A stretch of 64,000 nucleotides of DNA, taken from Prevotella sp. P6B1. Its GTDB lineage: Bacteria > Bacteroidota > Bacteroidia > Bacteroidales > Bacteroidaceae. The DNA lies in assembly GCF_000702825.1 (NCBI RefSeq), contig NZ_JNKF01000015.1, forward strand, positions 1 through 64,000. The letters are read 5' to 3'. Positions 42,387 to 50,972 of the stretch are shown here, in pieces; the first letter of the stretch is position 1; each line of letters opens with the position of its first letter. The notes below the pieces were generated by a model. That model saw nothing but the letters and a program-made list of their open reading frames with translations. It ran no database searches and was not told where the DNA came from. The position numbers were made by a program, and so were the translations under genes.

Positions 42387-43322
42387 TTATTTTTGACTAT
42401 TGGCCTTGATGAGATCAGCTAAGCTGACATTCGGATTACGATATCGTGCATTCCTGTTTGCCTCTTCGGGTTCCGGAGGCGTGGGAATGATTGAAATTGC
42501 TTTCTTCGGGCAGTTGTGAACACATGCCAGACAATTTTCGCATTCCCCATTGGCAACCGAATGACCATCAATCACTTTCCAGGAGCCATGCGGACAAACC
42601 GAAGTACAAACTCCACATCCGATGCAGTCATCCGTGGCAAAGACAATCTTCTCCGATCTTGTCACAGTCGGGCGCTGGCGGTCGCGTCCCGACATGCGGT
42701 AATATCCGTCACATATCATCCTGTCCTGCTCTGTAACCTCCTGAATATAGTTTTCGCGATTGTTGATAGAAGCAAGAACTGTGGCAACTCTTTCGGGAAT
42801 ACGCTGAAGCTTGGGGTCGGCCAATTCCCTTTCCATGTCGAAATACGGCAGGTAAGTATCGACCATCTGGATGGTGGAGATATAATTCATCTGAAAACCG
42901 TGCTTCTTGGCAAGGTCATCAACGAACTCTGGGAATATCGTGCTATGGGCTCCATAAGTGCCCACTGTAAAGAAATAATCGGCCTTGAAAGATGAACGAG
43001 CAATGAAATCCTGGACAATGGCAGGAGGAATGAAACAGTAGACGGGACACACGAATCCTATTTCTTCTGCCTCATAATCAGGATGCTCGTTGTGAATTTC
43101 CTGTGAGATGCTCAGCAAGGTCGCTTCATCTCCGCCCAACTGCCTGGCTATATAAAGGCTATTGCCGGTTGCAGAGAAATAGAAGATCAGACGTTTGGTC
43201 TTCTTCTCATTTTCCTTTGGGGACTCTCCAAACGACGGAAGCGTCGGAACGCAGGCTGCAAGCATTCCAAGGCCCATGACCTTGAGTGCTTTTCTTCGAC
43301 TGATAGGTTTGTTGACGTTCAT
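42387..43322 (-). CDS. Flavodoxin-like protein with two [4Fe-4S] clusters (EFR1-type), Tat-like N-terminus
   Basis: This 311-residue protein starts with a twin-arginine-like leader (ISRRKALKVMGLGMLAAC) that includes a possible lipobox cysteine, so it is probably exported. A flavodoxin-type domain (about 43-190; FYFSATGNSLYIA, VCPVYCFIPP) is followed by a ferredoxin domain with CIGCGVCTSVCP and CENCLACVHNCP. EFR1-like proteins transfer electrons, but its partner is unknown. It overlaps the upstream gene by 4 bp. Confidence 0.85.
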   Translation of the reverse strand: MNVNKPISRRKALKVMGLGMLAACVPTLPSFGESPKENEKKTKRLIFYFSATGNSLYIARQLGGDEATLLSISQEIHNEHPDYEAEEIGFVCPVYCFIPPAIVQDFIARSSFKADYFFTVGTYGAHSTIFPEFVDDLAKKHGFQMNYISTIQMVDTYLPYFDMERELADPKLQRIPERVATVLASINNRENYIQEVTEQDRMICDGYYRMSGRDRQRPTVTRSEKIVFATDDCIGCGVCTSVCPHGSWKVIDGHSVANGECENCLACVHNCPKKAISIIPTPPEPEEANRNARYRNPNVSLADLIKANSQK

Positions 43323-43915
43323 AGGATAACTTTTTTATGGTTCTTGAAATAGATGCCATGTGTAGGGTTCTGTACCCGCTGACCATTCACCGAGTAATAG
43401 GTTCCATCTTCCGACCCATTGCTCTTCACCTCCTTGATGGCAGCGGAATTATCCAGCGACAAAACTACGCCGATATTACTTTCCCCAGCTTTCAGGAAAG
43501 TGCGCAATTCGCTCTCCGAAAGGCCGTCAATCTTGCCCAAGCGGGTGTAGCTCCACGAATTGGTGCCATAGAAGAGACAGAGGTTACTGCCGTTGTAGAG
43601 GATGACATCGCCCGGCTGGGCTGTCGTTTGCTGATCGTTCTCAGGCAGAGAGAAGCCCAATGGGCCCCAAATCTCAAAGCCGCCGCTGCTGTTGAGCGTT
43701 ATACTGACAGGTGCCTCTTGCAATTTGGCGACCAATGCCTGCGTGGCACTATTATTGGTCAGCGTGACGGCCTCAGTCCTTCCATCGATAGTGATGTACA
43801 TCTTTGTTGTCATTGTCTCGTAGTTCGTTGTCTGTGCTTGAATCTCGTCTCTGCTGCATGACATGACAAGCAACGCAGCTAAAATCATAAAAATCTGTTT
43901 CATCGCAATTCTCAA
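43319..43915 (-). CDS. Cyclophilin-like lipoprotein
   Basis: This 198-residue protein starts at 43915, or at the in-frame ATG 43903 (MKQIFMILAALLVMSCS), which puts a lipobox Cys at residue 16. The middle (MYITIDGRTEAVTLTNNSATQALVAKL, then GPLGFSLP and PGDVILYNG) matches the bacterial cyclophilin-like family. The C-terminal tail (YYSVNGQRVQNPTHGIYF) resembles the repeat-like ends of Bacteroidetes surface proteins. Its function is unknown. Confidence 0.75.
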   Translation of the reverse strand: MRIAMKQIFMILAALLVMSCSRDEIQAQTTNYETMTTKMYITIDGRTEAVTLTNNSATQALVAKLQEAPVSITLNSSGGFEIWGPLGFSLPENDQQTTAQPGDVILYNGSNLCLFYGTNSWSYTRLGKIDGLSESELRTFLKAGESNIGVVLSLDNSAAIKEVKSNGSEDGTYYSVNGQRVQNPTHGIYFKNHKKVIL

Positions 43916-43922
43916 ATTTCAA

Positions 43923-44606
43923 TTATGAATTCACGACCTGGTATCTCATCCACACGATTCCGTCCTGCTCCTCCACGCTCTTGAAGGCCAGCCGGACGGG
44001 GGTCCGCTCCATCGTTCTACCGTCGAAGGCAGCAGCCATGCCCTCGCGCCCGTCGATGCCGTAGCCGTACATTATGCTCACCTCGTCGATCAAACCCTGG
44101 TCGAGCAGCGATCCATTGATGTGTCCGCCACCCACCACGGCCAGACGGTTCACGCCGAACACCGTGCGCAACGTCTCTAAAGCCGATGCCAGGTCGATGC
44201 CATCGCGCCCCGTGGTAATATAAGATATGTGTTTCTGCTTCAGATAGTCCAGATATTCCTGACTGGCCTGCTCCGATAGTATCATCAGCAGCGGACGCCC
44301 GAACAGCTCCGTGGTGTTGTCGTCCCAAAGTAGCGTGCCGCGAGTATCAACGCCGATGGCATAACCGTTGACCTCTGTGGCCCGATACATTTGTTGCCCG
44401 GCATCTTCATGCGCTTTCTGCGGTTGGAACTCGCCAGTCTGTGCATAGTGCATCGCCAGTGTTGTCTTGCCCTCCAGCGTCGAAGGGCAATCGAGCTGTG
44501 TCAGTGCCTCGTAGTAGTGGTTCGTGTCATCAATCTGCTCTGTCATTGCGCAGTCTATCCTGCCGTCGAGCGAAGCCATCATGTGGCAAATTACGTATGG
44601 TCTCAT
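43923..44606 (-). CDS. RibD C-terminal-type (DHFR-fold) reductase
   Basis: This 227-residue DHFR-fold protein has the family start YVICHMMASLDGRID, a NADPH-binding GGGHINGSLL and the YGYGIDGREG segment. It lacks the deaminase half of true RibD, so it is a stand-alone reductase of unknown substrate. I chose ATG 44606 because the earlier ATG at 44633 overlaps the -7 element. It is first of a four-gene minus-strand operon (reductase, cyclophilin-like, EFR1-like, hydrolase). Confidence 0.85.
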   Translation of the reverse strand: MRPYVICHMMASLDGRIDCAMTEQIDDTNHYYEALTQLDCPSTLEGKTTLAMHYAQTGEFQPQKAHEDAGQQMYRATEVNGYAIGVDTRGTLLWDDNTTELFGRPLLMILSEQASQEYLDYLKQKHISYITTGRDGIDLASALETLRTVFGVNRLAVVGGGHINGSLLDQGLIDEVSIMYGYGIDGREGMAAAFDGRTMERTPVRLAFKSVEEQDGIVWMRYQVVNS

Positions 44607-44629
44607 TCTTGTTTGTTTTAAAAACCGCT

Positions 44630-44638
44630 GCAAAGGTA
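44630..44638 (-). promoter_or_regulatory. -7 promoter element of the RibD-like operon (minus strand)
   Basis: The minus strand reads TACCTTTGC, 23 nt before the ATG at 44606. Confidence 0.75.
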
Positions 44639-44701
44639 CGACGATTTAGCCATACTCCGCTTAGACGGATTACGGATAAATCTACCAAAAATGATGATTG
44701 T

Positions 44702-45607
44702 TTATTTTTCGCGCTGTTCGGCGAAAAATTGTGAGGGAGTCTGCCCTGTTAGCTGTTTGAAAAGGCGGGTGAAATGGTTAGGATACTCGAAACCAAGCGC
44801 ATCGGACACTTGCGTGATACTCATGCCGCCAAGCATCAGACTTTTGGCACGCATGATGATGAAACCTCTGATGTAGTCTTTCGGACTCTCTCCCAAAGCA
44901 CCACGCACGATGTCGCCGAAATAGCCAGGCGACAGACACAGCTCGCTGGCACAGTATTTCACGCTGGGGAGCCCCCCGGTGCGCTGACGGCCTTTGTCGT
45001 AGTAGTCGATAAGCACCTGTTGGAATCGGGCTAGGATGTCGCTGCTGCCAGCTGTCATCTCCTTAAATTGGCGGGTATAGAAACGGTTACAGTAGTCCAG
45101 AATAAGCAGGATGTAGTCTCGCACGATGTCGTCCTGTACATTATCGTCATCAGTTGTTTGCAGCTCCCTTCGAATGTTCGCCATCAACCCCGATAACGTG
45201 TCCTTCTCTTCGGTATTCAGAAAGAGTGCCTCGTTGTTGTTGTACGAGAAGAAATGGTAGTCCTTCATGCGTCGTTCAATCTCCGTGCCGTGGATGAATA
45301 CAGGGTCGAACAGCAGCACCCAACCGTGATACTGCCGCCTGCTGCCGTCATCGCGCTTGCCCCCAATTTGTCCCGGAGCAAAAGCAATTAGCGAGCCGTC
45401 GCCCTCGTGGTAGATGCCTATGCCGTAGGTCAGGTTCTCAGGGAACTCGCGTTGCAGGAAGATGCCGTAGCAGTCGATGCGGTTCAGCGAATGGCGTATC
45501 TCGCCCACCTCGTCGTAATGGATAATGGCGACGTGGGGATGTAGGATTGGCACACGAATGTCACGTGCATAGTCGTTAGCCTCGTTGATATACAGATCCA
45601 ACTTCAT
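44702..45607 (-). CDS. AraC-family transcriptional regulator
   Basis: This 301-residue regulator has an N-terminal cupin-like sensing domain and a C-terminal AraC double helix-turn-helix (about 195-298; YCASELCLSPGYFGDIVRGALG, ITQVSDALGFEYPNHFTRLFK). I chose ATG 45607 because a -7 element lies 7 nt upstream. It sits between the RibD-like operon and another AraC gene and may control this redox island (inference). Confidence 0.88.
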   Translation of the reverse strand: MKLDLYINEANDYARDIRVPILHPHVAIIHYDEVGEIRHSLNRIDCYGIFLQREFPENLTYGIGIYHEGDGSLIAFAPGQIGGKRDDGSRRQYHGWVLLFDPVFIHGTEIERRMKDYHFFSYNNNEALFLNTEEKDTLSGLMANIRRELQTTDDDNVQDDIVRDYILLILDYCNRFYTRQFKEMTAGSSDILARFQQVLIDYYDKGRQRTGGLPSVKYCASELCLSPGYFGDIVRGALGESPKDYIRGFIIMRAKSLMLGGMSITQVSDALGFEYPNHFTRLFKQLTGQTPSQFFAEQREK

Positions 45608-45614
45608 TGCGGGT

Positions 45615-45623
45615 ACAAAGTTA
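45615..45623 (-). promoter_or_regulatory. -7 promoter element of the first AraC gene (minus strand)
   Basis: The minus strand reads TAACTTTGT, 7 nt before the ATG at 45607, giving an almost leaderless transcript. Confidence 0.65.
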
Positions 45624-45665
45624 CTAATTTTCTTCGAATTAACTGCAGAATAACATAAATGAGTC

Positions 45666-46490
45666 TTACAAATCAAGCTTTGGTTGCAGACTCAGACGGT
45701 ATTCGCTGGGCGACTGGCCAAGATGCTTGGTGCAGTAGCGGCTGAAGTAAGAGAGTGACGTGAAGTTCATCAGGTCGGCTATCTGGGTGAGGGACAGGCG
45801 TTCATCATTCAGATAGTCTTTCAATATAGGTACGGTGTGTCGGTCGATGTATGAGGTGACACTGTGTCCTGTCACACGTTTGATGGTGGCAGAAAGATAT
45901 TTGGGCGATACGTTCAGCCGTTCGGCATAGTAGCTCACATCACGCTCCGTTCGGCTGATGCCAGTAGCAAGCAGAGCCATCAGTTGTTTCACGATGTAGG
46001 CTGTGCGGTCGGTATGGGTGTCTGTTGCATCACGTTGGGCATGGGCCTCGAAGATGTCGTACATCATCGTCAGGCAGAGACTGCCCATCAGTTCGCGATA
46101 GAACTGCAAATGGCTGTCGTCCTTGCGGTCACGAAGACGATGGAAGTCATCAAGCAGATGTCGTGCTTGTTCATTTGTCAGTTTGATAACGGGGTCTTGG
46201 TTCAGCGAGATACTGCCACCGATGCTGTAGTTGTTCGACGGCAGCAGGTTCTGCAGGAACTTGTAATCAGCAGCAAACCATTCTACCTGCAAGTCTGCAT
46301 GTGCCGCAAGGTTGCAGACACGATCAGGCATCGGTATCACCACCAGGTTGTTCTTCATGATATGGTAGCATCGCTCGTTGAACACAAAACTTGCCTCACC
46401 TGCCAAGCAAAGCAGATGCATGCAGGTGTGGCTCAGTTCCTTGGCATTCATGCCGTAGAAGTCGGTGGAATACTGAAAATCTATCTTCAT
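45666..46490 (-). CDS. AraC-family transcriptional regulator
   Basis: This 274-residue protein has an N-terminal sensing domain (AGEASFVFNERCYHIMKNNLVV) and a C-terminal double helix-turn-helix (about 175-270; DVSYYAERLNVSPKYLSATIKRVTG, SLTQIADLMNFTSLSYFSRYCTKHLG). It is divergent from the flavodoxin/AKR/ADH operon, so it is the likely regulator of that operon. I chose ATG 46490 (MKIDFQYS). An upstream in-frame ATG at 46553 would still lie inside the transcript and cannot be excluded. Confidence 0.87.
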   Translation of the reverse strand: MKIDFQYSTDFYGMNAKELSHTCMHLLCLAGEASFVFNERCYHIMKNNLVVIPMPDRVCNLAAHADLQVEWFAADYKFLQNLLPSNNYSIGGSISLNQDPVIKLTNEQARHLLDDFHRLRDRKDDSHLQFYRELMGSLCLTMMYDIFEAHAQRDATDTHTDRTAYIVKQLMALLATGISRTERDVSYYAERLNVSPKYLSATIKRVTGHSVTSYIDRHTVPILKDYLNDERLSLTQIADLMNFTSLSYFSRYCTKHLGQSPSEYRLSLQPKLDL

Positions 46491-46557
46491 ATGAGGCAAT
46501 GTTGCGATTAAGCAAGCGCAAAAGAGCTTGCTCATTTTGCCGAGCGTGAGCAACTTC

Positions 46558-46580
46558 GCGCTGTTTACAGCGCAAAATTA
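46558..46580 (-). promoter_or_regulatory. -7 promoter of the second AraC gene, with a short palindrome at the predicted start site
   Basis: The minus strand reads TAATTTTGC at 46580-46572. It is followed directly by GCGCTGT-aa-ACAGCGC (46558-46573), a 7-bp inverted repeat at the expected transcription start. This may be an autoregulatory operator or a 5' hairpin. Confidence 0.6.
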
Positions 46581-46668
46581 CACATTATTTTATATATAAA
46601 AGAACGATTTAGGCAAAAAGTGAAAATTGTGAAGTAATTTATGAAACAAAAGTATCAGGAAATCGTCG

Positions 46669-46677
46669 TAACTTTGC
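46669..46677 (+). promoter_or_regulatory. -7 promoter element of the flavodoxin operon
   Basis: TAACTTTGC lies 25 nt before the flavodoxin ATG. Confidence 0.75.
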
Positions 46678-46702
46678 AACGTGATTCAAAAGTATATTTA
46701 AA

Positions 46703-47308
46703 ATGAATATCAAAAGTATCATCACAGCCGCATTGGCATTGCTCATCTCGACAGCTTGCAGCGGCGGCGCAAAACAGGAGAAAGTTATGAACAAGGATGG
46801 TAAAAGTTTGGTAGTATTCTTCTCACATGCGGGAGACAACTACGCAGTAGGAAACATTGAGGTAGGTAACACGAAGATTGTGGCAGACTACATCACAGAA
46901 GTGACAGGTGCAGAGCAGTTTGAAATCGTTACGCATAAGTACGACGGGATGGCTTATACACCACTCATCAATCTGGCGAAGGAAGAGACCAAGAAAGGCG
47001 AATTGCCAGAGTACGAAGGAGATGTAGATATGAGCGGCTACGATACCGTTTTCATTGGAGGCCCCGTATGGTGGGGCACTTATCCGCAAGTGATGTTCAC
47101 CTTCTTCAAGAAGCATGCAAACGACCTGAAGGGTAAGACCGTCATTCCTTTCACCACCCACGAAGGTTCTGGATTGGCCAACTGTGTGGAGGATGTAAAG
47201 AAAGCCTTCCCTGGTGCAAATGTTACAAAGGGCTTCAGCATCTACGGTCACGAGGTGCGCACAGAAAAGAAAAAGGTCGAGAAGTGGCTTAATAGTTTAG
47301 GATATTAA
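46703..47308 (+). CDS. Flavodoxin-domain lipoprotein
   Basis: This 201-residue protein has a signal peptide and lipobox at C19 (LLISTACSG). It is followed by a flavodoxin fold with an FMN phosphate-loop region (VVFFSHAGDNYAVGN), the aromatic loop GGPVWWGTYPQVM and the ISXO-like ending THEGSGLANCVEDV. Such exported flavodoxins probably carry electrons at the inner membrane. It is first of a three-gene operon with an aldo/keto reductase and an alcohol dehydrogenase. Confidence 0.87.
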   Translation: MNIKSIITAALALLISTACSGGAKQEKVMNKDGKSLVVFFSHAGDNYAVGNIEVGNTKIVADYITEVTGAEQFEIVTHKYDGMAYTPLINLAKEETKKGELPEYEGDVDMSGYDTVFIGGPVWWGTYPQVMFTFFKKHANDLKGKTVIPFTTHEGSGLANCVEDVKKAFPGANVTKGFSIYGHEVRTEKKKVEKWLNSLGY

Positions 47309-47319
47309 TAACGAAGATT

Positions 47320-48165
47320 ATGGAGTATATTAAACTATCAAACGGTGTCAAGATGCCGACATTGGGCTACGGCGTGTTTCTGGTAAGCCCTGATGAGTGT
47401 GAGCGTTGTGTAAGCGATGCGCTGAGTGTGGGCTATCGCCTGATTGACACGGCACAGGCCTACCAGAATGAGGAAGGTGTAGGCAATGCCTGGCGCAAGA
47501 GTGGCATCAAGCGCGAAGACTTGTTCCTCGTTACGAAGGTATGGATTTCTAATGCTGGTGAGGAAAAGGCTGCCAAGAGCATCGATGAGAGTCTGCGCAA
47601 GTTGCAGACAGACTATATCGACCTGTTGCTCATCCATCAGGCCTATGGTGACGTGTTCGGCACTTGGCGGGCTATGGAGAAGGCCTATCGTGCTGGCAAA
47701 GTCCGCGCCATCGGTGTGAGCAATTTCCAGGCAGGCCGTTTCTTCGACTTTGCCCACTATGTAGAGCTGAAGCCGATGGTGAACCAGTTGCAGTGCAACA
47801 CGCTCATCCAGCAGACAGACATCGAACCGATTCATGCTGAGTTTGGCACGAAGATGATGGCGTGGGGACCGCTTGGCGGACAGGGTGTTGACGGCATCGT
47901 GAAGAGCGAGGCGCTGACTGCCATCGGAGCGAAATATGGTAAGAGTGCTGCTCAGGTTGCCCTCCGCTGGCTCACCCAGCGCGGTGTCGTGGCTATTCCG
48001 AAGTCGAGCCACAAGGAGCGTATGGCGCAAAACTTTGACATCTTCGACTTCACGCTGAGCGATGACGAGATGGCTCAGATTGCCCAGCTGAACCAGCACG
48101 ACACGGGCATCATCAACTTCGGCGACCCACAGTTTGTGAAATATTTAATTCAGAATTACGGATAA
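47320..48165 (+). CDS. Aldo/keto reductase
   Basis: This 281-residue NADPH-dependent TIM-barrel reductase has its full catalytic tetrad at D43, Y48, K73 and H106 (LIDTAQAYQN, LVTKVW, LLIHQAYG). The cofactor motif (IPKSSHKERMAQNFDIFDF) is present. It is likely to reduce reactive aldehydes. It lies 11 nt after the flavodoxin gene and 14 nt before the alcohol dehydrogenase gene. Confidence 0.93.
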   Translation: MEYIKLSNGVKMPTLGYGVFLVSPDECERCVSDALSVGYRLIDTAQAYQNEEGVGNAWRKSGIKREDLFLVTKVWISNAGEEKAAKSIDESLRKLQTDYIDLLLIHQAYGDVFGTWRAMEKAYRAGKVRAIGVSNFQAGRFFDFAHYVELKPMVNQLQCNTLIQQTDIEPIHAEFGTKMMAWGPLGGQGVDGIVKSEALTAIGAKYGKSAAQVALRWLTQRGVVAIPKSSHKERMAQNFDIFDFTLSDDEMAQIAQLNQHDTGIINFGDPQFVKYLIQNYG

Positions 48166-48179
48166 TAAAAAATACAACT

Positions 48180-49352
48180 ATGTTAGGAAACTTTTCTTAT
48201 TACAACCCAACCAAACTGTATTTTGGTGATGAGTCTTTGAACTTCCTCAAGGACGAACTGAAGGGCTACGGCCCAGTGGTGCTGCTCAACTACGGCAGTG
48301 GCAGTGTAAAACGTAACGGCATCTACGACCAGGTGGTGGCTATCCTCAAAGAGGCAGGCAAGACCATCGTTGAGAACCCTGGCGTGATGACCAATCCCAC
48401 CTTAGAGAAACTGCATGAGGGCGTCAAGATTGCCCGCGAGAACGAGGTAGACTTGATCCTTGCTCTTGGCGGCGGCAGCGTTTGCGACTACTCGAAGGCC
48501 GTGGCTGCATCTGTCTATTATGAAGGCGACTACTGGGACAAGTTCTGGCTGAAGCAGGAAAATCCCGCTAAGGACCAGAGACTGCTGCCTGTGGGCTGTA
48601 TCCTGACGATGGCTGGCACAGGCTCTGAGATGAACGCCGGCACTGTGATTACAGATGCAGAGCATACTTTCAAGGTGGGGCATGTGTTCGACAGTCGTCT
48701 GATGCCTAAGTTCTCTATCCTCAATCCGAAGTTCACGATGACCGTACCCGAGAACCAGATGAAGGCGGGTATCTACGACATCATGAACCACATCATGGAG
48801 CAGTACTTCTCGGACTTCGATGACAACACCAGCGACTACCTCTCTGAAGGACTGATGCGTTCTGTCATCCACAGCAGCCGCATCGCTGTAAAGAATCCTC
48901 AGGACTACGAGGCACGCTCGAACATCATGTGGACAGCCACATGGGCACTGAACACCCTTATCGGACTGGGCAAGCAGCAGGACTGGATGGTTCACATGAT
49001 TGGTCACAGCGTGGGTGCTTGGACACATGCCCCACACGGCTATGCGCTGGCATCTGTCTCAATGGCCTACTATCGCCGCTCCATGCAGAACGGTCTGTCT
49101 AAGTTTGTGCGCTTCGCCAAGAACGTGTGGAATATCCAGAGCAACGGAATGACCGACGAACAGATAGCCGAAGCTGGTCTGCAGGCCCTGAAAGCCTGGA
49201 TGCAAGAGATAGGTCTGCCCTTGACCATCACTCAACTGGGTGCCACTGAAGATATGATTCCCGGCATCACCGAAGGCACCATCTGCTATCCCGCCGGTTA
49301 TCTGAATCTGACGAAGTCAGACGTGACAGAGATTCTTAAGGAGAGCATGTAA
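48180..49352 (+). CDS. Iron-containing alcohol dehydrogenase (YqhD/BDH-like)
   Basis: This 390-residue type III alcohol dehydrogenase has the cofactor motif GGGSVCDYSKAVA near residues 97-109. Metal ligands fit D200, H204, H272 and H286 (AGIYDIMNH, HMIGHSVGAWTHAPHG). YqhD-like enzymes reduce short or toxic aldehydes with NADPH. This fits the aldo/keto reductase in the same operon and an AraC regulator next door, an arrangement seen for yqhC-yqhD in E. coli. Confidence 0.93.
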   Translation: MLGNFSYYNPTKLYFGDESLNFLKDELKGYGPVVLLNYGSGSVKRNGIYDQVVAILKEAGKTIVENPGVMTNPTLEKLHEGVKIARENEVDLILALGGGSVCDYSKAVAASVYYEGDYWDKFWLKQENPAKDQRLLPVGCILTMAGTGSEMNAGTVITDAEHTFKVGHVFDSRLMPKFSILNPKFTMTVPENQMKAGIYDIMNHIMEQYFSDFDDNTSDYLSEGLMRSVIHSSRIAVKNPQDYEARSNIMWTATWALNTLIGLGKQQDWMVHMIGHSVGAWTHAPHGYALASVSMAYYRRSMQNGLSKFVRFAKNVWNIQSNGMTDEQIAEAGLQALKAWMQEIGLPLTITQLGATEDMIPGITEGTICYPAGYLNLTKSDVTEILKESM

Positions 49353-49377
49353 TCCCTTCAATCACTATAAAAAAGAA

Positions 49378-49411
49378 CCCCGTCAAGTTTTACCTTGGCG
49401 GGGATTTTTTG
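49378..49411 (+). terminator. Terminator after the alcohol dehydrogenase gene
   Basis: A 10-bp stem (CCCCGTCAAG at 49378-49387 with CTTGGCGGGG at 49394-49403, one G-U pair) is followed by ATTTTTTG. Confidence 0.92.
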
Positions 49412-49426
49412 TTTGTCTTGTTTATA

Positions 49427-50707
49427 TTAATCTTTTAAACAACCAATGGGAACCACAAATATGCCGTCTGGCCTTTGGTATGCATAAGGCCCAACTGCTG
49501 TAAGAACCATCTTAAATGAAGGCTTTTTCATTTTCGTTGTATCAATGGTGTTTGCAAGCGTATTCAATGCATCAGCACCATCGTTTATCAGCTTTTCGCC
49601 GCCAAGTTTTACCTCTATCAGTCCATATGTTCCATTACGGCGATGTAGCACGGTGTCGCACTCAAGCCCTGAACTGTCGCGATAATGATAGAGCTTCCCA
49701 TCAAGTGCTTCAGCAAATACACGTAGGTCGCGTACAGCCATATCTTCGAAGATAAGACCAAATGAGTCCAAATCGTTTATCAGGTCTTTTGGACCTAAAC
49801 CTAATGATGCCGTACCAATGCTTGGGTCAACGAAATGACGAGTATCGCTAGTACGAATCGCAGCCTTACTGCGGATGTTAGGATTCCATGCATCGAGGTC
49901 TTCAATCACAAAAAGCTTTCTTAGAGCCTTGATATAGTCAGCGACGGTATCCTCGTCAAGTGTTTTTGCATCGTTTGATAGCATATCGGCCTTAATGGTA
50001 CTATAGGGCACTTGCTGAGAAATATTACGGGCATAAGAACGAAGCAACAGACGCGTACGTTCTGGGCTGCGTTTTACACCATCTACTCGTTGTATATCTC
50101 TTTCTGCTATGTCATCAACATAGCCAAAAGCCTGATCCAGTGCAATATCACCTTCTAGCATTGTTGCTTGAGGCCAACCGCCACGACAAGTCAGATAGGC
50201 AATGCGCTCCAAATCGATGCTATTGGGTTGGGGAGCAAACGTCTCGCCATCAAAGAGATTTGTTAGGCTGACGCTACCCGTAGATTCTCCAGACTCATAT
50301 AGACTCATCGGACGCATCTTGACTCTGCCAATACGCCCCGTCCCACTATGAACTGTATCTTCAGCCTGTGGTGCAACTGTAGAACCAGTCAGGATGAATT
50401 GAGAAAACGCATTTCGCTTATCCACTTCATTTCTGATAGTATCCCATAGTTCTGTTATCGTCTGCCATTCGTCAATCAGTCTGGGTGTTTCGCCTTGAAG
50501 GAGTGTCTTTGAACTGATTTCCATCATCTGCTTGCTCTGTTTTAAAACTTCTGTGTCTCCTAAATCAAGCAGACTCTTAGCTTGCTGGCGCGCTGTCGTT
50601 GTCTTGCCGCACCATTTTGGTCCTTCAATCAACACTGCACCCTTACCTGCCAGCTTGCGAGCCAAAAGTCTGTCAACAATTCTTGGTTTATACATATTAT
50701 CCATCAT
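49427..50707 (-). CDS. ATP-binding protein of the AAA_14/DUF4143 family
   Basis: This 426-residue P-loop ATPase has Walker A EGPKWCGKTTT, Walker B-like RLIDEWQ and sensor LTGST in the N-terminal AAA_14 domain. The C-terminal DUF4143 domain (about 215-400) has a nuclease-like end (YHYRDSSGLECDTVL, GLIEVKLGG). The family is widespread and multicopy in Bacteroidales, with unknown function. I chose ATG 50707 because it follows a -7 element at 50731-50739. Upstream in-frame codons run through the repeat array and are unlikely to be translated. Confidence 0.88.
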   Translation of the reverse strand: MMDNMYKPRIVDRLLARKLAGKGAVLIEGPKWCGKTTTARQQAKSLLDLGDTEVLKQSKQMMEISSKTLLQGETPRLIDEWQTITELWDTIRNEVDKRNAFSQFILTGSTVAPQAEDTVHSGTGRIGRVKMRPMSLYESGESTGSVSLTNLFDGETFAPQPNSIDLERIAYLTCRGGWPQATMLEGDIALDQAFGYVDDIAERDIQRVDGVKRSPERTRLLLRSYARNISQQVPYSTIKADMLSNDAKTLDEDTVADYIKALRKLFVIEDLDAWNPNIRSKAAIRTSDTRHFVDPSIGTASLGLGPKDLINDLDSFGLIFEDMAVRDLRVFAEALDGKLYHYRDSSGLECDTVLHRRNGTYGLIEVKLGGEKLINDGADALNTLANTIDTTKMKKPSFKMVLTAVGPYAYQRPDGIFVVPIGCLKD

Positions 50708-50730
50708 TTTATTCGTTGTTGATTTTGTGC

Positions 50731-50739
50731 GCAAAGTTA
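50731..50739 (-). promoter_or_regulatory. -7 promoter element of the DUF4143 gene (minus strand)
   Basis: The minus strand reads TAACTTTGC, 23 nt before the ATG at 50707. Confidence 0.75.
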
Positions 50740-50776
50740 CAGATTTATATTGAATTGTCCAAATTTTTTTTGATTT

Positions 50777-50835
50777 TTCGGTTGTTTGTGGTGATTTTGT
50801 TCGGTCGTTTGTGAAAGTTTGGTTCGGTTGTTTGT
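50777..50835. repeat. Three 13-bp direct repeats at exact 23-bp spacing
   Basis: TTCGGTTGTTTGT (50777-50789), TTCGGTCGTTTGT (50800-50812) and TTCGGTTGTTTGT (50823-50835) recur with different 10-bp spacers. They lie just upstream of the DUF4143 promoter and look like protein-binding iterons. Confidence 0.85.
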
Positions 50836-50855
50836 AATTTTGTATGGGGATTTTT

Positions 50856-50946
50856 ATTGAAAAGTGTAGTTTTTGGGTGCTAAAACTCATTGAAAAGTGT
50901 AGTTTATTTGCACTGAGTAAAATTACTCACACCACTGAGTAAAATT
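50856..50946. repeat. Two further pairs of direct repeats upstream of the DUF4143 gene
   Basis: ATTGAAAAGTGTAGTTT occurs at 50856-50872 and 50889-50905 (33-bp period). CACTGAGTAAAATT occurs at 50911-50924 and 50933-50946 (22-bp period). TGAGTA-aaat-TACTCA also forms a small inverted repeat within the first of the latter pair. Confidence 0.82.
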
Positions 50947-50972
50947 TTAATTTAATTCTAAATGCTTGACTA

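Noticed and set aside
50708..50890. N-terminal extension of the DUF4143 protein
   Set aside because: It runs through the direct-repeat array and upstream of the promoter. The P-loop domain begins normally after ATG 50707.
50777..50946. CRISPR array
   Set aside because: The repeats are only 13-17 bp, two or three copies each, with 8-16 bp spacers and no cas genes. They fit operator or iteron repeats better.
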